DNA of 33,598 nucleotides from an uncultured Dorea sp. (GCA_948602995.1 CAPEBR010000044.1:1-33598), one strand, 5' to 3'. Shown: positions 16,311-24,573, counted from the stretch's first letter. Made by a program: numbers and translations. Notes: generated by a model from the letters alone, not told the origin.

Positions 16311-17774
16311 ATGAAAAGAGAAAAATTTGGTTCACGGCTGGGATTTATATTGGTCTCAGCCGGATGTGCAATCGGAATAGGAAATGTGTGGAAATTCCCG
16401 TATATGTGCGGGGAATTCGGCGGAGCGGCATTTATCCTCATGTATTTTGTGTTCCTCCTGATACTGGGAATCCCGGTTCTGGTCTGCGAATTTGCGGTTG
16501 GCCGGGGCAGCAGGAAAAGCGTGGCGGCAAGCTATGAGGTACTGGCGCCGCCAGGAACCCACTGGCATATCAGCAAATGGATTGGTATCATAGGAAGCTA
16601 TCTGCTTATGATGTTCTATACAACCGTGGGAGGATGGATGCTGTACTACTGTTACCGGAGTATCCGCGGGGAATTTAAAGGCGCATCAGCGGATGTAGTG
16701 GCAGAGAAATTCTCAGGCATGCTGGGGAACCTGCCGGTCATGACGTTCTGGACCGTGCTGATTACCGTACTGGGCTTTGCGGTGTGCTATTTTGGAATCC
16801 GCGGCGGAATTGAGAAAGTATCCAAGGTGATGATGTCTGCCCTCCTGATCATTATGGTCGTACTGGCAGTGCATTCTGTATTTCTGGAAGGGGCGGGGGA
16901 GGGAATCCGGTTTTATCTTATCCCTGATTTTCAGAAGATGAAGGAAATCGGAATCGGCAACGTCATATTCGGAGCCATGAGCCAGGCTTTTTTTACCCTG
17001 TCTATCGGAATCGGCGCCATGCTCATCTTCGGAAGCTATATGGATAAAAAGCGCAGCCTTGCCGGTGAAGCAATAAACATTACGGCGCTTGACACCTTTG
17101 TGGCGCTCACGGCAGGCTTCATCATTATCCCGGCATGCTTTTCCTTCGGAATTGAGCCGGGCGCAGGCCCCAGCCTGATCTTTATTACCATACCGAACAT
17201 CTTTGCGCAGATGCCGGGAGGACAGATCTGGAGCGCGCTGTTCTTCCTGTTTATGACCTTTGCCGCTTTTTCCACTCTGGTGGCTGTGTTTGAAAATATT
17301 ATTTCTTTTGATATGGATATGTTCGGGTGGTCGCGGAATAAGAGTGTATTCGTAAGCGCTGTCCTGATCTGCGCCTTAAGTATGCCCTGTGTCCTGGGCT
17401 TTAATCTGTGGAGCGGCATTCAGCCATTGGGAGAAGGCACAACCATACTGGATCTGGAGGATTTTATTGTATCGAACAACCTTCTGCCATTAGGAAGCCT
17501 TGGCTATGTCCTGTTCTGCGCAAAGAAAAACGGATGGGGATGGGATAACTTTATCGGGGAAGCCAACACAGGAGAAGGGATGCGTTTCCCGAAGGGCTTA
17601 AGGGCTTATATGCTCTACGGGCTTCCCCTTATTATTATAATCATCTACCTGAAAGGATATTATGACATGTTTTCAGGACAGGGGACAGCGGTGCTGGCAG
17701 GATGGATGACCGCAGCCGTGCTGTTTTTAGGATTCGTTCTGTTCTGCGCGGGAGGAAGGAAAGAAAAAGTGTAA
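16311..17774 (+). CDS. Sodium-dependent amino-acid-type transporter, NSS family
   Basis: This is a sodium-coupled symporter of the neurotransmitter:sodium symporter (LeuT/MhsT/TnaT-like) family, which in bacteria imports amino acids such as leucine, tryptophan or tyrosine. The 487-residue protein has about 11-12 membrane segments. Its TM1 signature FGSRLGFILVSAGCAIGIGN followed by VWKFPYMCGEFGGAAF contains the unwound sodium/substrate site. It lies directly behind the oxoacid oxidoreductase subunits. The likely pathway is amino acid import, transamination elsewhere, then oxidative decarboxylation of the oxoacid here. This is inference from gene order; the preferred amino acid cannot be read from the sequence. 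Confidence 0.9.
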   Translation: MKREKFGSRLGFILVSAGCAIGIGNVWKFPYMCGEFGGAAFILMYFVFLLILGIPVLVCEFAVGRGSRKSVAASYEVLAPPGTHWHISKWIGIIGSYLLMMFYTTVGGWMLYYCYRSIRGEFKGASADVVAEKFSGMLGNLPVMTFWTVLITVLGFAVCYFGIRGGIEKVSKVMMSALLIIMVVLAVHSVFLEGAGEGIRFYLIPDFQKMKEIGIGNVIFGAMSQAFFTLSIGIGAMLIFGSYMDKKRSLAGEAINITALDTFVALTAGFIIIPACFSFGIEPGAGPSLIFITIPNIFAQMPGGQIWSALFFLFMTFAAFSTLVAVFENIISFDMDMFGWSRNKSVFVSAVLICALSMPCVLGFNLWSGIQPLGEGTTILDLEDFIVSNNLLPLGSLGYVLFCAKKNGWGWDNFIGEANTGEGMRFPKGLRAYMLYGLPLIIIIIYLKGYYDMFSGQGTAVLAGWMTAAVLFLGFVLFCAGGRKEKV

Positions 17775-17836
17775 CGATTGTAACATTCAGGCGGATAGGA
17801 CGGTGCGATTGAAAAGTATATAAAGGAAGCTGATAT

Positions 17837-19672
17837 ATGAAAAGAAAAATCTTAAAACAATATTTCGGGTATGATGATTTCCGGGAGGGTCAGGAGGTTC
17901 TGATTGACAGTATCCTCTCAGGGAGGGACACCTTCGGAATCATGCCCACCGGCGCCGGGAAATCTTTATGTTTTCAGATTCCGGCGCTGATCATGGAGGG
18001 GATTACCCTGGTTATATCCCCTCTCATTTCCCTCATGAAGGACCAGGTAGGGGCGCTCAACCAGGCGGGAATCCACGCCGCCTATCTGAACAGTTCCCTG
18101 ACCACAAACCAGTATTATAAGGCTCTGAAGCTTGCAGGAGAGGGACGCTATCCGATTATTTACGTTGCGCCCGAACGCCTTCTCACGGACAGCTTTCTTG
18201 ACTTTGCCCTCCACGCGAGGATCGCCATGGTTGCCGTGGACGAGGCTCACTGCGTCTCCCAGTGGGGACAGGACTTCAGACCCAGCTATCTTAAGATCAC
18301 AGAATTCATAGAGCGCCTTCCCTGCCGCCCGGTTGTCAGTGCATTTACCGCATCCGCCACAAAGGAGGTAAGGGAGGACATCGTTGACATCCTGATGCTA
18401 AGGGACCCTACAGTCATGAGCACAGGCTTCGACCGCCCCAATCTCTATTTTGAGGTGCAGACCCCGAAGAACAAGTATAATACTTTAAGCGAATATGTAA
18501 AAAAGCATACCGGAGAGAGCGGCATCATCTACTGCCTGACCAGGAAACAGGTGGAAGAAGTGTGCGGAAATCTCATAAGAGAAGGGATACCAGCGACCAG
18601 ATATCACGCGGGCCTGAGTGATGAGGAACGGAAAAAGAACCAGGATGATTTTATCTATGACCGTTCCCCCGTCATGGTGGCAACCAATGCCTTCGGCATG
18701 GGAATTGACAAGTCAAATGTCCGCTATGTCATCCATTACAACATGCCGAAAAATATGGAATCCTATTACCAGGAGGCAGGCCGTGCCGGACGTGACGGGG
18801 AGCCTGCAGAATGCATCCTGTATTACGGCGGACAGGATGTTGTCATGAACCAGTTTTTTATAGAACATAACCAGGACAATGACGAGCTGGATGACATCAC
18901 CAGGCAGCTTGTGCGGGAGCGGGACCATGAAAGACTGAAAAAAATGACCTTTTACTGCTTTACCAACGAATGCCTGCGGGATTATATGCTCCGGTATTTC
19001 GGAGAATACGGCGGCAATTACTGCGCCAACTGCTCAAACTGCATGACACAGTTCGAGGAAGTGGATGTCACCGAGATAGCCGAAGCCTTAACCGGCTGCA
19101 TCCGGGAAGCAGGGCAGAGGTACGGAATCAACGTCATCATTGACACCGTACATGGCGCCAATACAGCAAAAATCCGCCAGTACCGTATGGATCAGAGCTC
19201 CTTCTATGGAAAGCTTCCAAAGATCCCGGTCTACAGGCTTAGGCAAGTGATGAATCACCTGCTGGTGGATGGATACATCCGACTGACCAATGACGACTAC
19301 ATGATTGTAAAGCTGACAGAAAAAGCCCGCGGCATCCTGGAAGGAAAAGAAGTCATTATGATGAAGATGGCAAAGGAGCAGGAACAGCGGGAAAAAAAGG
19401 AATCCCGGCCGAAAAAGAAGTCCCCTGCTGCCATGCAGCTTAAGGCAGGGGACGAGCAGCTGTTTGAGCGCCTGCGAAAACTCCGGACAGAGATCGCCAG
19501 AGGAGAAAACGTGCCGCCCTATATTGTATTCTCAGACAAGTCCCTGATACATATGTGCATCCTGAAGCCGGAAAACCGGGAAGAGATGCTGAAAGTCTCC
19601 GGGGTCGGAGAATTCAAATATGAAAAATACGGCGAGAGGTTTCTTGACGAATTGGGGACGGGGCAAAATTAA
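17837..19672 (+). CDS. recQ: ATP-dependent DNA helicase RecQ
   Basis: This is a 3'-5' DNA helicase acting in recombination repair and fork restart. The 611-residue protein has motif I MPTGAGKSLCFQ (K42), motif II DEAH (135-138) followed by the aromatic-rich loop SQWGQDFRP, motif III AFTASAT, and motifs V/VI MGIDKSNVRYVIHYNMP and QEAGRAGRDG. A zinc-binding cysteine cluster follows near 371-397 (C in TFYCF, CL, then YCANCSNC), then a winged-helix RQC region and a C-terminal HRDC domain from about 530. The final residues LGTGQN and the stop codon are encoded by the GGGGACGGGG palindrome, so the natural C-terminus seems to have been replaced by the repeat. Confidence 0.96.
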   Translation: MKRKILKQYFGYDDFREGQEVLIDSILSGRDTFGIMPTGAGKSLCFQIPALIMEGITLVISPLISLMKDQVGALNQAGIHAAYLNSSLTTNQYYKALKLAGEGRYPIIYVAPERLLTDSFLDFALHARIAMVAVDEAHCVSQWGQDFRPSYLKITEFIERLPCRPVVSAFTASATKEVREDIVDILMLRDPTVMSTGFDRPNLYFEVQTPKNKYNTLSEYVKKHTGESGIIYCLTRKQVEEVCGNLIREGIPATRYHAGLSDEERKKNQDDFIYDRSPVMVATNAFGMGIDKSNVRYVIHYNMPKNMESYYQEAGRAGRDGEPAECILYYGGQDVVMNQFFIEHNQDNDELDDITRQLVRERDHERLKKMTFYCFTNECLRDYMLRYFGEYGGNYCANCSNCMTQFEEVDVTEIAEALTGCIREAGQRYGINVIIDTVHGANTAKIRQYRMDQSSFYGKLPKIPVYRLRQVMNHLLVDGYIRLTNDDYMIVKLTEKARGILEGKEVIMMKMAKEQEQREKKESRPKKKSPAAMQLKAGDEQLFERLRKLRTEIARGENVPPYIVFSDKSLIHMCILKPENREEMLKVSGVGEFKYEKYGERFLDELGTGQN

Positions 19673-19691
19673 TTTTGCCCCGTCCCCAATT
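19650..19691. repeat. GGGGACGGGG palindrome, copy 2 (42 bp, perfect)
   Basis: The arms AATTGGGGACGGGGCAAAATT (19650-19670) and its exact complement (19671-19691) meet without a loop. The palindrome supplies the last codons (Leu-Gly-Thr-Gly-Gln-Asn) and the TAA of recQ. It lies between convergent recQ and the LacI-type gene and could stop transcription from both sides. Confidence 0.9.
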
Positions 19692-19696
19692 GAAAA

Positions 19697-19712
19697 TACC
19701 CTGTCCCCAATT
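19697..19712. repeat. GGGGACGGGG half-repeat, copy 3
   Basis: TACCCTGTCCCCAATT is one arm of the same palindrome with a single change (CCCTG for CCCCG). On the minus strand it directly follows, and overlaps by two bases, the stop codon of the LacI-type gene (complement of 19711-19713). Confidence 0.75.
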
Positions 19713-20751
19713 AACCTTCTGTTGTTTCGCGCCGGATCAGGACAGGTGTCACGACCTTGTGGACCGGTTCCTTCAGGGGCGCGGGCCGTCTTTTTTTCCG
19801 TTCGTTCATCTGTTCCACCAAAAGGCTTACTGCCTCGTACGCCAGTTTGTCAATCTGCTGTCCAATGGTACTGATTGGAATGACAGCTTCTTCGGAAATC
19901 GGTGCGTTATCGAAACCGATCAGGAGAAAATCTTCCGGTATTTTTCCGTATTTTCGGACGAGAAGATTCACCAGTACATTTGCCTGTGTATCATTGGAGA
20001 TAAACAGGCCTTTTTTCAGCCCCTTGTATTTTTCTGTAATATTGTTTAGAATCTCGGACAGGTGATACTTAAGGGACTCATAAGTGTTTCCCATTTCCTT
20101 TAGGATCAGCTCATGCCTAATGTGGTGTTCCGTACAGAAATCAAGGAAGCTCTGGACGCGTCCGTAGGCGGGAACCTCGGGATTGGCTGGGGAATTTATA
20201 TAATTAATATGGATGATGACATCACAGTTGTGGTCTGCAAGCAGACTGGCTGCCTGATAACCGCCCATATAATTATCAGTATTGACGCTGCAGACGTATT
20301 TATCTTCGCGCTCTATTGTGACAATGGGGATTCCAAGTTCTGCCAGTTCCTTTGAAGGAATGGTGTGGCTCAGGATAATCAGTCCTTCAATCTTATAGGA
20401 GAGGAGTTCCTGGATGTAGCGCCGTTCTGCCTCTTCCTGTCCATTCCCGATAAATACGAGGAATTTATAACCAAAGCTTTCATATGTGGCAAGAATCTGG
20501 TTCAGCATCTCGGAATAATAGTGGATAAACAGGTTCGGTATAATGACGCCGATAAATTCTGTATTTCCGCTGGCGAGAATACGCGCCACCTTATTTTCTT
20601 TATAATCAAGGTCAACGAGTGCTTTTGCGATAATTTCCTGGTTTTCAAGTGTCAGTGAATCCGGATTGTTGAAATATCTGGAGATCGTTGTCTTGGAAAA
20701 GTTTGTGTACTCTGCGATATCACTAAATGTTACGTTCTTTTTCTGCTTCAT
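19711..20751 (-). CDS. LacI-family transcriptional regulator of the fructoside locus
   Basis: This is a LacI/GalR-type repressor, 346 residues. The N-terminal helix-turn-helix reads VTFSDIAEYTNFSKTTISRY (8-27), followed by the hinge helix KVARILAS. A periplasmic-binding-protein-like effector domain follows from about 66 (FIGVIIPNLFIHYYSEMLNQ). It is divergent from the sugar transport operon. Likely operators (AACCGGTT cores) lie both near its own promoter and on the transport promoter, and another lies before the GH32 gene, so it probably controls the whole locus and itself. The inducer is likely a sugar released by or imported for the GH32 enzyme (inference). AAAGAGG provides the ribosome binding site. 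Confidence 0.93.
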   Translation of the reverse strand: MKQKKNVTFSDIAEYTNFSKTTISRYFNNPDSLTLENQEIIAKALVDLDYKENKVARILASGNTEFIGVIIPNLFIHYYSEMLNQILATYESFGYKFLVFIGNGQEEAERRYIQELLSYKIEGLIILSHTIPSKELAELGIPIVTIEREDKYVCSVNTDNYMGGYQAASLLADHNCDVIIHINYINSPANPEVPAYGRVQSFLDFCTEHHIRHELILKEMGNTYESLKYHLSEILNNITEKYKGLKKGLFISNDTQANVLVNLLVRKYGKIPEDFLLIGFDNAPISEEAVIPISTIGQQIDKLAYEAVSLLVEQMNERKKRRPAPLKEPVHKVVTPVLIRRETTEG

Positions 20752-20806
20752 AAATTATATCATGACCTCTTTCTGACATTCAGATCTAGATAGAAATGTC
20801 AGTATC

Positions 20807-20835
20807 AGTATACCAAAAATCAGAAAAGCATGCAA
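20807..20835 (-). promoter_or_regulatory. Promoter of the LacI-type regulator
   Basis: On the minus strand, TTGCAT (complement of 20830-20835) and TATACT (complement of 20807-20812) are 17 bases apart, a good sigma-A promoter pointing into the regulator gene. An operator-like site lies nine bases upstream of the -35. Confidence 0.7.
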
Positions 20836-20843
20836 TGAGTAAT

Positions 20844-20860
20844 CGGTTAAGTAACCGGTT
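20844..20860. promoter_or_regulatory. Operator-like site near the regulator promoter
   Basis: CGGTTA-AG-TAACCG (20844-20857) is an inverted repeat overlapping AACCGGTT (20853-20860). The core matches the array at 20964-20999, so the regulator probably binds here and may control its own gene. Confidence 0.6.
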
Positions 20861-20925
20861 TTGTAAATGTTATACAAATTGAAAACATGCTTTTTGGATG
20901 TAATTCACAAAGTTGTTTTCTATTA

Positions 20926-20954
20926 TTGACGAGGTCCGTTTACAGTGATATTAT
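20926..20954 (+). promoter_or_regulatory. Promoter of the sugar transport operon
   Basis: TTGACG (20926-20931) and TATTAT (20949-20954) are spaced by 17 bases; TATAAT at 20952-20957 is an alternative -10 with a 20-base spacer. The operator array begins ten bases after the -10, covering the start site, so bound regulator would block transcription. Confidence 0.65.
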
Positions 20955-20963
20955 AATTATAAA

Positions 20964-20999
20964 GTAACCGGTTACGTTACTGGTTTTGTAACCGGTTAT
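20964..20999. promoter_or_regulatory. Three contiguous LacI-type operator sites
   Basis: GTAACCGGTTAC (20964-20975) is a perfect 12-bp palindrome, GTTACTGGTTTT (20976-20987) is a weaker version, and GTAACCGGTTAT (20988-20999) is near perfect. They lie head to tail with a strict 12-bp step, all after the -10 of the transport promoter. The central C-C-G-G with flanking A/T is what LacI-family dimers usually bind. Confidence 0.75.
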
Positions 21000-21027
21000 A
21001 AAAATAATAAAACAGGAGGAATGATTC

Positions 21028-22404
21028 ATGGGAAAGAGGATCATGAAGAAGGTCATCTCATCAGGGCTTGTGCTGGTACTTGCGGTTACGATGCTGACAG
21101 GCTGCCGCTTTGGTTTTGCCAGTGACCCGGATGACCCGAATGAGGAGACAAAGGAAGTGCCGATTGACACCTCGGCAGACACATTTGAGTACGATACGTC
21201 ATTGAGCGGAACAAGTATCACACTTCTGAATTCAAAGGCAGAGATTCAGGTTGCACTGGAAAAGATGGGCGCTGAATATGAGAAAAAGTCAGGCGTCCAT
21301 GTAGAGGTTATGCCAGTTACGGACGGAGATTCCCCGTATACGAAGGTGGTAAGCCTTTATAATTCCGGGACGCCGCCTACAGCCTCAATTCTTGATACAA
21401 CAGACGTGATCGCGCTGGCAGAGGAGAAGGCGGCGGACCTGACAGAAGAGCCATGGGTGGCAGAAGCGGAAGGATACCTGACAGAGGTAAACGGGAAGAT
21501 TTACAGCTTTCCGCTCTGTATCGAAGGAAGAGGAATCATCTACAACAAGGCAGTCATTGAGAAGGCGCTGGGAGAGAGCTTTGACCCGGCTTCTGTCACA
21601 ACACAGAGCGAGTTTGTAGAGCTGCTTGACCGTTTGGTTGATGCAGGGATCAAGAAGCCGGTATCCATGGCAAAGGAGGACTGGTCACTGGGGGCGCACC
21701 AGCTTCAGTACATCTATGAGACCTACGAGGGTACAAGCGAGGGGGCACAGAAGATTATTGAGGACATCAAGGCCGGAAAGGTGGATCTCTCATCCTATGA
21801 CAGACTGTCCCAGTTCCTTGACACATTCGATATATTAAAGAAGTATAATGTTGCACAGGGGGATCCCCTGGGAGCTGACTACGATGAGATGGCAATCGAC
21901 CTGGCAGACGGAAAGACGGCATTCTGGTTCAACGGGAACTGGGCATGGCCCAACATTTCCGAAGCAGGAGCCAGCGAGGAGGATGCATACGGATTTCTTC
22001 CATATTTTTTAAACGATGACAAGAGTGATTTTGCAAATCAGAAGATTCAGGCGTCCCCGTCAAAGCAGGTTATGCTGGACGGACAGATTGCCACAGAAAA
22101 GGAGCAGGCAGCTGCAAAGGAATTCTTAAACTGGATTGTATTCAGCGAGATCGGCCAGCAGATGATGGTAAAGACCTGTAACATCATCCCGCCGTTTAAG
22201 AATAATCCATATGAGCCCAGCGACCCCTTAAGCGCAGACATTTATACAAAGGTTCATGAGGATAAGGCGTTCAATGCATCTGCTATCGTGCCAAATGACC
22301 ACTGGGCAGTATTAGGTGCTTCCATGCAGAAATATCTTGCGGGAAGAAGTGACCGGGAAGAGCTGACAGGGGATATTCAAAAATACTGGGATGAGCAGGA
22401 ATAG
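21028..22404 (+). CDS. Sugar-binding lipoprotein of an ABC importer (CUT1 type)
   Basis: This is an extracellular solute-binding protein, 458 residues, anchored by lipid: the signal peptide ends in the lipobox LTGC (C26). The mature part has the two-lobed fold of family 1 sugar-binding proteins, with PVSMAKEDWSLGAHQLQYIY and the late aromatic stretch AFWFNGNWAWPN, a typical sugar-stacking region. ATG 21028 follows AGGAGGA. It is first in an operon with two permeases under the LacI-type operators. The downstream GH32 enzyme suggests sucrose, inulin-type or levan-type oligosaccharides as cargo. Confidence 0.92.
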   Translation: MGKRIMKKVISSGLVLVLAVTMLTGCRFGFASDPDDPNEETKEVPIDTSADTFEYDTSLSGTSITLLNSKAEIQVALEKMGAEYEKKSGVHVEVMPVTDGDSPYTKVVSLYNSGTPPTASILDTTDVIALAEEKAADLTEEPWVAEAEGYLTEVNGKIYSFPLCIEGRGIIYNKAVIEKALGESFDPASVTTQSEFVELLDRLVDAGIKKPVSMAKEDWSLGAHQLQYIYETYEGTSEGAQKIIEDIKAGKVDLSSYDRLSQFLDTFDILKKYNVAQGDPLGADYDEMAIDLADGKTAFWFNGNWAWPNISEAGASEEDAYGFLPYFLNDDKSDFANQKIQASPSKQVMLDGQIATEKEQAAAKEFLNWIVFSEIGQQMMVKTCNIIPPFKNNPYEPSDPLSADIYTKVHEDKAFNASAIVPNDHWAVLGASMQKYLAGRSDREELTGDIQKYWDEQE

Positions 22405-22416
22405 GAGGAGCGGAAT

Positions 22417-23289
22417 ATGAAATCAAAAAATAGCGGAAAAGATTTTTGCATGTTTGCACTGCCAGGGATGTTTTGCTTCTTTGCAGTAGTAATCATACCG
22501 TTTGTCTATGGTGTATACCTGACACTCACTGACTGGAACGGTGTATCGAAGGTTAAGAACTTTATCGGTCTGAAGAATTTTTCGGGTGTTATGCGGGACG
22601 GTCAGTTCTGGACATCACTGCTGCTTACATTTAAATATGTTATATTTGTCGTTCTGATTGTAAATGTACTTGCGTTTGCCATTGCTTATCTCCTCACAAG
22701 GGGAATCAAGGGGCAGAATTTCTTCCGGGCAGGATTTTTCACCCCGAACCTGATCGGAGGTATTGTACTGGGATATATCTGGCAGTTCGTATTCTCACGG
22801 GTATTCGTAAGCATCGGGGAAAGTACAGGCTGGAAGCTCTTCGAAGTATCCTGGCTGTCTGATCCGACTAATGCATTTATCGCACTGGTAGTCGTATCGG
22901 TATGGCAGCTGTCAGGCTACATGATCCTGATCTATGTGGCAGGATTCATGGGACTGAGTGAGGACGTTATGGAGGCGGCAAGCATTGACGGCGCTTCTGG
23001 ATTTGTGAAGCTTAAGAGCATCATCATGCCCCTTATGATGTCTTCCATTACCATCTGCCTGTTCCTTACACTGTCCCGTGCCTTCATGGTATACGACGTG
23101 AACCTGTCCCTGACAGCAGGCGCGCCTTACGGAACAACGGAGATGGCGGCAATGCACGTATATGAAAAGGCATTTACCTCCAGGCAGTTCGGCGTAGGCC
23201 AGGCGGAAGCATTTATCTTATTCATTATTGTTGCAGTTATCAGCGGTCTTCAGGTTTACTTTACTAAGAAACAGGAGGTGGAAGCATAA
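22417..23289 (+). CDS. ABC sugar importer, permease 1 (MalF-like)
   Basis: This is an inner membrane channel subunit, 290 residues, with six hydrophobic segments. The cytoplasmic EAA-type loop reads MEAASIDGASGFVKLKSIIMP (near 190-210) and docks on the ATPase. ATG 22417 follows GGAGGAG. It pairs with the next gene, whose ATG overlaps the last base of this stop codon. No ATPase gene is present, as is usual for Firmicute CUT1 systems that share one MsmK-type ATPase. Confidence 0.92.
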   Translation: MKSKNSGKDFCMFALPGMFCFFAVVIIPFVYGVYLTLTDWNGVSKVKNFIGLKNFSGVMRDGQFWTSLLLTFKYVIFVVLIVNVLAFAIAYLLTRGIKGQNFFRAGFFTPNLIGGIVLGYIWQFVFSRVFVSIGESTGWKLFEVSWLSDPTNAFIALVVVSVWQLSGYMILIYVAGFMGLSEDVMEAASIDGASGFVKLKSIIMPLMMSSITICLFLTLSRAFMVYDVNLSLTAGAPYGTTEMAAMHVYEKAFTSRQFGVGQAEAFILFIIVAVISGLQVYFTKKQEVEA

Positions 23290-24149
23290 TGAAGCAGACA
23301 ACGATAGGCGGAACCAAGAGGAAGGTTACCAATGCACTGGCAATGACCGGGCTGATTATTATCTTCATAGCATATATGTTCCCGTTCATTATGGTAGTGA
23401 TCAATTCCCTGAAACAGAAGAGGGATATTATAAAGAGCCCGTTTTCCTGGCTGTTTACGATTAAAGGACTGTCCTTTGACAACTTTGTAAATGCATTTAC
23501 ACAGATGGATTTCCTGAATGCATTTAAGAATTCACTGATCGTAACCGTATCGGCGACAGTGCTTGTAACACTGCTGGCGGCAATGCTTGCATACTATATT
23601 GTCCGTCATAATAACGGAGTTTCCAAGCTTACATTTGCGCTTATGGTGGCTTCCATGATCATTCCGTTCCAGGCGATCATGATCCCGCTGGTAAGTATTT
23701 ACGGAGGCACCTTAAATGTGCTGAACCACAGGATTACACTGATCTTCATGCACACCGGATTCTCCATGGCAATGTCCGTGTTCATGTTCCACGGGTTTAT
23801 TAAGGGAAATGTGCCCATGGCGCTGGAGGAAGCGGCTTATATTGACGGGTGTACCCACTCCCAGACATTCTTTAAGATTGTACTGCCGCTCTTAAAGCCG
23901 ATTATTTCTACCATGGTAATCCTGAATTCACTGGCATTCTGGAATGACTTCCTTCTTCCGTCCCTGGTGCTGACGGATAAGAAGCTCCTGACACTGCCAT
24001 TGTCTACATATAGCTTCTATGGTACCTACTCGGCAGATTACGGGACCATTATGGCAGGACTCCTGCTGTGCGTAATTCCGATTCTGATCCTGTATGTAGT
24101 GCTGCAGAAACAGATTATCGGAGGAGTAGTGGCTGGAGCTGTAAAATAG
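23289..24149 (+). CDS. ABC sugar importer, permease 2 (MalG-like)
   Basis: This is the second channel subunit, 286 residues, with six membrane segments and the EAA loop LEEAAYIDGCTHSQTFFKIV near 178-197. ATG 23289 overlaps the preceding stop codon (TAATG) behind GGAGGTGG. The transport operon seems to end here: a large hairpin element begins 13 bases after its stop codon. Confidence 0.92.
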   Translation: MKQTTIGGTKRKVTNALAMTGLIIIFIAYMFPFIMVVINSLKQKRDIIKSPFSWLFTIKGLSFDNFVNAFTQMDFLNAFKNSLIVTVSATVLVTLLAAMLAYYIVRHNNGVSKLTFALMVASMIIPFQAIMIPLVSIYGGTLNVLNHRITLIFMHTGFSMAMSVFMFHGFIKGNVPMALEEAAYIDGCTHSQTFFKIVLPLLKPIISTMVILNSLAFWNDFLLPSLVLTDKKLLTLPLSTYSFYGTYSADYGTIMAGLLLCVIPILILYVVLQKQIIGGVVAGAVK

Positions 24150-24162
24150 ATGTATGGGGGAC

Positions 24163-24346
24163 GCCATCCGGGGGCAGGAGCATATCCCACGCAAATGGGA
24201 CAACATTACGGTGAACTAACTGTTAACTGCGACTAAGGCGTTCGGGAAAGCCCTCACGCCGAAGTCTCCGTAAACAGTGGATTTCACCTCCATTAAAAGC
24301 GTCCCTGGATTGTTTGCTTAGGGATATGCTCCTGCCCCCGGACGGC
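24163..24346. repeat. 184-nt nearly continuous hairpin element
   Basis: Outer arms 24167-24188 and 24321-24342 are 22-bp exact complements, extended by three more pairs across one mismatch. Inward, further short stems pair in nested order: GCAAA/TTTGC, GGGAC/GTCCC, GGTGAA/TTCACC, ACTGTT/AACAGT, GACT/AGTC, GGCGT/ACGCC, and GGG/CCC (24244-24253) around the loop AAAG. Internal loops separate them. It has no open frame. It follows the permease stop closely but lacks a T-run. It could be a structured RNA made with the operon, a transcript-end stabiliser, or a small palindromic mobile element. No reverse transcriptase or transposase adjoins it. Confidence 0.8.
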
Positions 24347-24456
24347 TGTTTTCTGGCAGTTGTAGTGTGTTAGTTTGTGGTGTGATGTCGCGGAAGTGCG
24401 TGGCAACGAGTTCTCTTCGCTGCTGGCACCTTTTTGAAGGTTATCGTTTGGAACTG

Positions 24457-24481
24457 TTCACACAGTGAACGGTAACCGGTG
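24457..24481. promoter_or_regulatory. Palindrome plus LacI-type operator core before GH32
   Basis: GTTCAC-ACA-GTGAAC (24457-24471) is a perfect dyad directly followed by GGTAACCGGT (24472-24481), which shares the core of the operators at 20964-20999. It lies 20 bases upstream of the GH32 promoter, so the LacI-type protein and possibly a second regulator may act on this gene. The preceding stretch 24347-24456 holds nothing recognised. Confidence 0.5.
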
Positions 24482-24492
24482 TATTTCTCTTG

Positions 24493-24529
24493 GAGGGTAT
24501 TGTATTATACCCTCCTTGTTAGTATACTG
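24493..24529 (+). promoter_or_regulatory. GH32 promoter with an overlapping inverted repeat
   Basis: TTGTAT (24501-24506) and TATACT (24524-24529) are 17 bases apart. The inverted repeat GGAGGGTAT (24493-24501) / ATACCCTCC (24508-24516) places the -35 in its loop. It may be an operator, or a terminator for transcripts coming from the transport genes, although only TTGTT follows. Confidence 0.55.
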
Positions 24530-24573
24530 TAAAGAAAGATAGTAGAAAAAGTAAAGAGATAGGGAGAATTTTT

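Noticed and set aside
18618..18848. Plus-strand open frame of 76 codons inside recQ.
   Set aside because: It is a shadow in another frame of a clearly conserved helicase region and has no family motif.
24163..24346. Retron msr-msd or group II intron core.
   Set aside because: No reverse transcriptase gene lies nearby, and the fold is a single long stem rather than the multi-stem layout of a retron RNA or intron.
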